Assembly (NCBI GenBank): GCA_021792635.1
Contig: JAJYUH010000019.1
Location: forward strand, 1-34,145
Source of the DNA: Natronospirales bacterium
Lineage (GTDB): Bacteria; Pseudomonadota; Gammaproteobacteria; Natronospirales; REEB76
Direction of reading: 5' to 3'
DNA: 34,145 nucleotides
Both the position numbers and the translations under genes were made by a program. A model generated the notes under the pieces. The model did not search any database, was not told the DNA's origin, and saw only the letters and a program-made list of their open reading frames with translations. Shown here one piece after another: positions 31,788 to 34,145 of this stretch. Position 1 is the stretch's first letter; each line of letters starts with the position of its first letter.

Positions 31788-33005
31788 ATGAATAAGACCA
31801 TCGAACTCGAAAACCGCTATTGCGCCCATAACTACCATCCGCTGCCGGTGGTGCTGACCCGCGGCCAAGGCGTGTACGTGTGGGACGAAGCCGGCAACAA
31901 ATACCTGGATATGATGAGCGCCTACTCGGCGGTGAGTCACGGTCATGCGCACCCGCGACTCGTCAAGGCGCTCAGGGAACAGGCGCAGCAACTCGCCATC
32001 TGCTCGCGTGCGTTCCACACCGACAAACTCGGACTATTCCTGAAACGCTTGTGCGAATTGACCGGCATGGAGGTGGCGCTACCCATGAACACCGGCGCCG
32101 AAGGCGTGGAAACCGCGCTCAAAGCGGCGCGTAAATGGGGCTACAAAGTAAAGGGCATTGCGGCGGACCAGGCCGAGATCATCGCCTGCACCGGCAACTT
32201 TCACGGCCGCACCATCGCCATGGTGGCGATGTCGAGTGAATCACAATACAAGGACGGCTTCGGAGCGTTTCCACCGGGCTTCAAACTTATCCCCTACGGC
32301 GATGCCGCGGCACTTGAAAAAGCCATCACCTCCAACACTGCGGCGTTCCTGGTGGAACCCATCCAAGGCGAAGCAGGCATCATCGTGCCGCCTGTAGGTT
32401 ATCTGGCGAAGTGTGCGGAAATCTGCAAGCGGCACAACGTGCTGCTGATCTGCGATGAAATCCAGACCGGCCTCGGCCGCACCGGCAAACTGCTGGCCTG
32501 CGAACACGAAGGCGTGAAGCCAGACGGTTTGATTCTGGGCAAGGCACTCGGCGGCGGACTGCTGCCCGTGTCCATGTTCCTGGCGCGCCGTGAAGTTATG
32601 GATATATTTACTCCCGGCGATCACGGCAGCACCTTCGGCGGCAATCCGCTGGCCGCGGCCGTGGGCCTGGAAGCGCTCAATGTGCTGATGGAAGAAAAAC
32701 TCGCGGAACGCTCAGCCGAAATGGGCGCCTATCTGCTGGATAAACTCCACATGCTCAAGAGTCCGCTTATCAAAGCGCTGCGCGGCAAAGGCCTATTCAT
32801 CGGCATCGAATTCGATCCGCGCAAAGTGAGCGCGCGTACCGTGTGTGAACATTTGATGGCCCACGGCATCCTCAGCAAGGAAACCCACGAAACCGTGGTG
32901 CGCCTGGCACCGCCGCTGGTCATCACCCGCGAGCAGATTGACTGGGCGGTGGAACGCATTGATTTGGTGCTCAAGGAAATGAGCAAAGTGCGCGCGACCG
33001 GCTGA
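31788..33005 (+). CDS. rocD: Ornithine aminotransferase
   Basis: This PLP enzyme, 405 aa, transfers the delta-amino group of ornithine to 2-oxoglutarate and gives glutamate semialdehyde, which cyclises to pyrroline-5-carboxylate. Motifs: NRYCAHNYHPLPVVLTRGQG at 9-28, MMSAYSAVSHGHAHPRLVKA, MNTGAEGVETALKAARKWGY, CTGNFHGRTIAMVAMSS, VEPIQGEAGI, LICDEIQTGLGRTGKLLACE, Schiff-base Lys in LILGKALGGGLLPVS, and GSTFGGNPLAAAVGLEAL. All point to RocD rather than ArgD (acetylornithine). In this organism it could feed ProC (27358). The promoter is described separately. Its last 35 codons recur at 33828-33932 beyond the toxin-antitoxin genes, so the 3' end may have been replaced or duplicated; the protein itself is intact. 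Confidence 0.94.
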   Translation: MNKTIELENRYCAHNYHPLPVVLTRGQGVYVWDEAGNKYLDMMSAYSAVSHGHAHPRLVKALREQAQQLAICSRAFHTDKLGLFLKRLCELTGMEVALPMNTGAEGVETALKAARKWGYKVKGIAADQAEIIACTGNFHGRTIAMVAMSSESQYKDGFGAFPPGFKLIPYGDAAALEKAITSNTAAFLVEPIQGEAGIIVPPVGYLAKCAEICKRHNVLLICDEIQTGLGRTGKLLACEHEGVKPDGLILGKALGGGLLPVSMFLARREVMDIFTPGDHGSTFGGNPLAAAVGLEALNVLMEEKLAERSAEMGAYLLDKLHMLKSPLIKALRGKGLFIGIEFDPRKVSARTVCEHLMAHGILSKETHETVVRLAPPLVITREQIDWAVERIDLVLKEMSKVRATG

Positions 33006-33029
33006 ATTCCGTCATCAGTTTGAAGTACG

Positions 33030-33055
33030 AAAGGCCGCGCTATTCAAGGCCTTTT
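33030..33055 (+). terminator. Intrinsic terminator after rocD
   Basis: AAAGGCC (33030-33036) pairs with GGCCTTT (33048-33054) around an 11-base loop, and the downstream arm merges into a T-rich run (TTTTCCTT). It lies 24 bp after the rocD stop and before the higBA promoter, separating the two transcripts. Confidence 0.5.
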
Positions 33056-33086
33056 CCTTACTTGGTGCTAAAGCCATGCCCGCAAC

Positions 33087-33115
33087 TTGCTCCCGTTATG
33101 GGAGCATGCTAATCT
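33087..33115 (+). promoter_or_regulatory. higBA promoter with overlapping operator
   Basis: TTGCTC (33087-33092), a 17-bp spacer and TAATCT (33110-33115) form a good sigma-70 promoter. A perfect inverted repeat, TGCTCCC-gttat-GGGAGCA (33088-33106), fills the space from the -35 into the spacer. It is the natural binding site for the antitoxin HigA, which would block RNA polymerase and autoregulate the operon. The predicted start of transcription falls at or next to the higB ATG (33122). Confidence 0.6.
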
Positions 33116-33121
33116 TGCCGC

Positions 33122-33415
33122 ATGCGCGTTATCGCTCTGCGAACCTTGCGGGAATCTTGGCAGCGCCATCCCCAAGCCGAAGGGCCTTTAAGAGCTTGGC
33201 ACGCGATGGCAAGCCGGGCAGATTGGCAGACCCCGACTGATGTGAAGCGCGATTACCCTCATGCGAGTTTCCTCGCGGGTAATCGCGTGATCTTCAACAT
33301 CAAAGGCAATGATTTCCGCTTGGTAGCGGCGATTCATTACGGGCGCGGGCTGGTGTACGTGCGCTTTGTGGGCACCCATGCGGAATATGACCGCGTAGAT
33401 GCCGCAACGATCTGA
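33122..33415 (+). CDS. higB: HigB-family toxin, mRNA interferase
   Basis: This 97-aa RelE-fold toxin of the HigB type cuts mRNA on translating ribosomes. The conserved run includes TLRESWQRHPQAEGPLRAWH (residues 8-27), ADWQTPTDVKRDYPHASFLA, NRVIFNIKGNDFRLVAAIHY and YVRFVGTHAEYDRVDA, the last being the family signature with basic and His residues expected at the active site. The length is standard. The ATG at 33122 has no ribosome-binding site and may be read leaderless. Toxin first and antitoxin second is the order typical of higBA. The module lies between two copies of the rocD 3' end. Confidence 0.9.
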   Translation: MRVIALRTLRESWQRHPQAEGPLRAWHAMASRADWQTPTDVKRDYPHASFLAGNRVIFNIKGNDFRLVAAIHYGRGLVYVRFVGTHAEYDRVDAATI

Positions 33416-33428
33416 GAGGTACCAAAAT

Positions 33429-33806
33429 ATGAATATCAAGCTCATTCGCAACGAGGCTGATTACCAAAGCGCCCTGCACGAGGTGGAAACGCTGTGGCAA
33501 GCCCCAGAGGGCAGTGCCGAAAGTGATCGGCTGGAAATCCTGACACTGTTGATCCAGAACTACGAAACGGAACACCATCCCGTCCGCGATCCGGATCCTA
33601 TCACTCTGTTGGAGCACGTCATGGACGCACGTGATCTGTCACGCAAAGACCTTGAACCCTATATCGGTTCGCGCGCACGCGTATCCGAAGTGTTGAACCG
33701 GCAGCGGGCGCTCACCCTTGACATGATTCGCCGTCTCGCAAAAGGACTGGGATTGCCGGCCGACGTTCTGGTCAAGCCGTATCGGCTGAAACACAAAGCG
33801 GCCTAA
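33429..33806 (+). CDS. higA: HigA-family antitoxin, helix-turn-helix protein
   Basis: This 125-aa antitoxin neutralises HigB and represses the operon. An N-terminal half of helices (MNIKLIRNEADYQSALHEVE) mediates the fold, and the C-terminal XRE-type helix-turn-helix reads LSRKDLEPYIGSRARVSEVL then NRQRALTLDMIRRLAKGLGL, ending LPADVLVKPYRLKHKAA. I chose ATG 33429, which has GAGAGG 10 bases upstream; it starts 13 bp after higB. The stop codon is followed within about 16 bases by the duplicated rocD end, so no terminator of its own is evident. Confidence 0.9.
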   Translation: MNIKLIRNEADYQSALHEVETLWQAPEGSAESDRLEILTLLIQNYETEHHPVRDPDPITLLEHVMDARDLSRKDLEPYIGSRARVSEVLNRQRALTLDMIRRLAKGLGLPADVLVKPYRLKHKAA

Positions 33807-33822
33807 AGAAACGCCTACATCA

Positions 33823-33932
33823 TGGTGCGCCTCGCACCGCCGCTGGTTATTACTCGCGAGCAGATTGATTGGGCGGTGGAGCGTATTGATCTGGTGCTCA
33901 AGGAAATGAGCAAAGTGCGCGCGACTGGCTGA
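33823..33932 (+). pseudogene. Stranded second copy of the rocD 3' end
   Basis: These 110 bp repeat 32896-33005, the end of rocD including its stop codon, without any gap. Across the last 35 codons (from CGC, Arg, to TGA) the protein reading is identical and the DNA differs at 9 positions, all silent. Examples are GTC/GTT, ATC/ATT, ACC/ACT and GAA/GAG, plus one TTG/CTG leucine change. Similarity fades upstream within about 16 bases, right after the higA stop, and ends exactly at the TGA downstream. The copy has no start codon and no rest of the gene. It therefore came from a functional, slightly diverged rocD allele and was left behind when the higBA-bearing segment joined the locus. Confidence 0.9.
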
Positions 33933-33998
33933 CGTTTGCCGCTTTGTCTCATGTAAGGGCTTGATACAGAAAAATATATTAAGTCAAGATTTGACCCC

Positions 33999-34145
33999 TA
34001 TGTTCTTCACTGGGCAGGCTACGAGCAGGCGCCGTCCAGCCTGACGGTGCGCGAGTTGCAAGCTCACGGCAAGACCTTGGTGACGACGCTGATCTGCCCG
34101 AAGCAAGCGCCGAAAGCCGCATTGCGATCCCTGTATCAAGATCGT
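33999..34145 (+). pseudogene. IS4-type transposase fragment, running off the window
   Basis: This is an open frame (from 33957, with no start codon) whose recognisable part reads YEQAPSSLTVRELQAHGKTL, then VTTLICPKQAPKAALRSLYQ, then DR at the last base. VRELQ...KTLVTTL followed by the Y-(2)-R of the IS4 Y-R-E-K signature is typical of IS4-family DDE transposases of a group different from the one at the left edge. The N-terminal two-thirds with the first two catalytic acids is missing at the 5' end, so it is a remnant unless the sequence upstream was rearranged. The 5' joint lies near 33980-34000, next to the A/T-rich segment AAGTCAAGATTTGACCCC. What follows lies outside the window. Confidence 0.7.

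Larger units (their letters stand above)
32896..33932 (+). repeat. Direct repeat of the rocD 3' end flanking higBA
   Basis: Copy one is 32896-33005, copy two 33823-33932. They bound an 817-bp segment that contains a terminator, the higBA promoter and the two toxin-antitoxin genes. No integrase or recombinase gene lies between the repeats, so the segment alone is not an autonomous element. Confidence 0.85.

Noticed and set aside
33979..34001. AAGTCAAGATTTGACCCC segment with a TCAA/TTGA palindrome as an attachment site
   Set aside because: It is short and AT-rich, it is not repeated at the other side of the higBA segment, and the open frame of the transposase remnant runs through it. It could equally be an IS or REP-type end.
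1..34145. CRISPR array, tRNA, rRNA, prophage or secretion island
   Set aside because: I found no regularly spaced repeats, no cloverleaf-like sequence and no phage structural or integrase genes in reading both strands; the only mobile traces are at the two edges.

Overview
The window is a piece of a GC-rich gammaproteobacterial chromosome. The gene order supports this: a Pil-Chp twitching cluster (pilG-pilH-pilI-pilJ-chpA-chpC) lies head to head with gshB, and gshB-tonB-yqgE-ruvX-pyrB and pilT/pilU-yggS-proC-yggT-yggU follow. These arrangements are best known from Pseudomonas and relatives. Some details differ from Pseudomonas: no pilK, chpB or pyrR, an extra PilT-type ATPase, a PyrK-type protein after pyrB, and a tailed HU protein. 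I cannot assign an order or genus from the sequence alone.

Left edge (1-1761): accessory DNA. A 5'-truncated IS4-family transposase ends in a short terminal-repeat-like sequence, which abuts an AT-rich, 5'-truncated SIR2-like gene. The SIR2 remnant stops 23 bp before the first core gene. Core region I (1785-6470): a minus-strand ampD-ampE-btuF-like run diverges from bioA and rsmE. Core region II (6474-15880, minus strand): the type IV pilus chemosensory operon, with response regulators PilG and PilH, CheW-like PilI and ChpC, receptor PilJ and the multidomain kinase ChpA. Core region III (16152-20994, plus strand): glutathione synthetase, a TonB-family protein, YqgE, RuvX, aspartate carbamoyltransferase and a PyrK-like flavin/Fe-S protein, mostly with overlapping stop and start codons. 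A secreted S9 peptidase follows on the minus strand. Core region IV (23113-26452, minus strand): three tandem PilT-family retraction ATPases, which drive the pilus that the Pil-Chp system controls. Core region V (26591-29561, plus strand): yggS, proC, yggT, yggU and a tailed HU-type DNA-binding protein. Then come a TerB-like protein, an outer-membrane protein and an alpha/beta hydrolase (all minus), and rocD (plus).

Right edge (33006-34145): a second accessory patch. A HigB/HigA toxin-antitoxin pair sits between the intact 3' end of rocD and a second 110-bp copy of that 3' end. The final 35 codons of the two copies differ at 9 bases and every difference is silent, so the second copy evolved as real coding sequence before it was stranded here. 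After it comes the start of an unrelated IS4-type transposase fragment that runs off the window.

The strongest candidate for something unusual is this rocD-3'/higBA/rocD-3' arrangement, which looks like integration or recombination targeted to the end of rocD. I saw no CRISPR array, tRNA, rRNA, prophage or complete new defence system. The SIR2 gene, which may have had a defence role, is broken.
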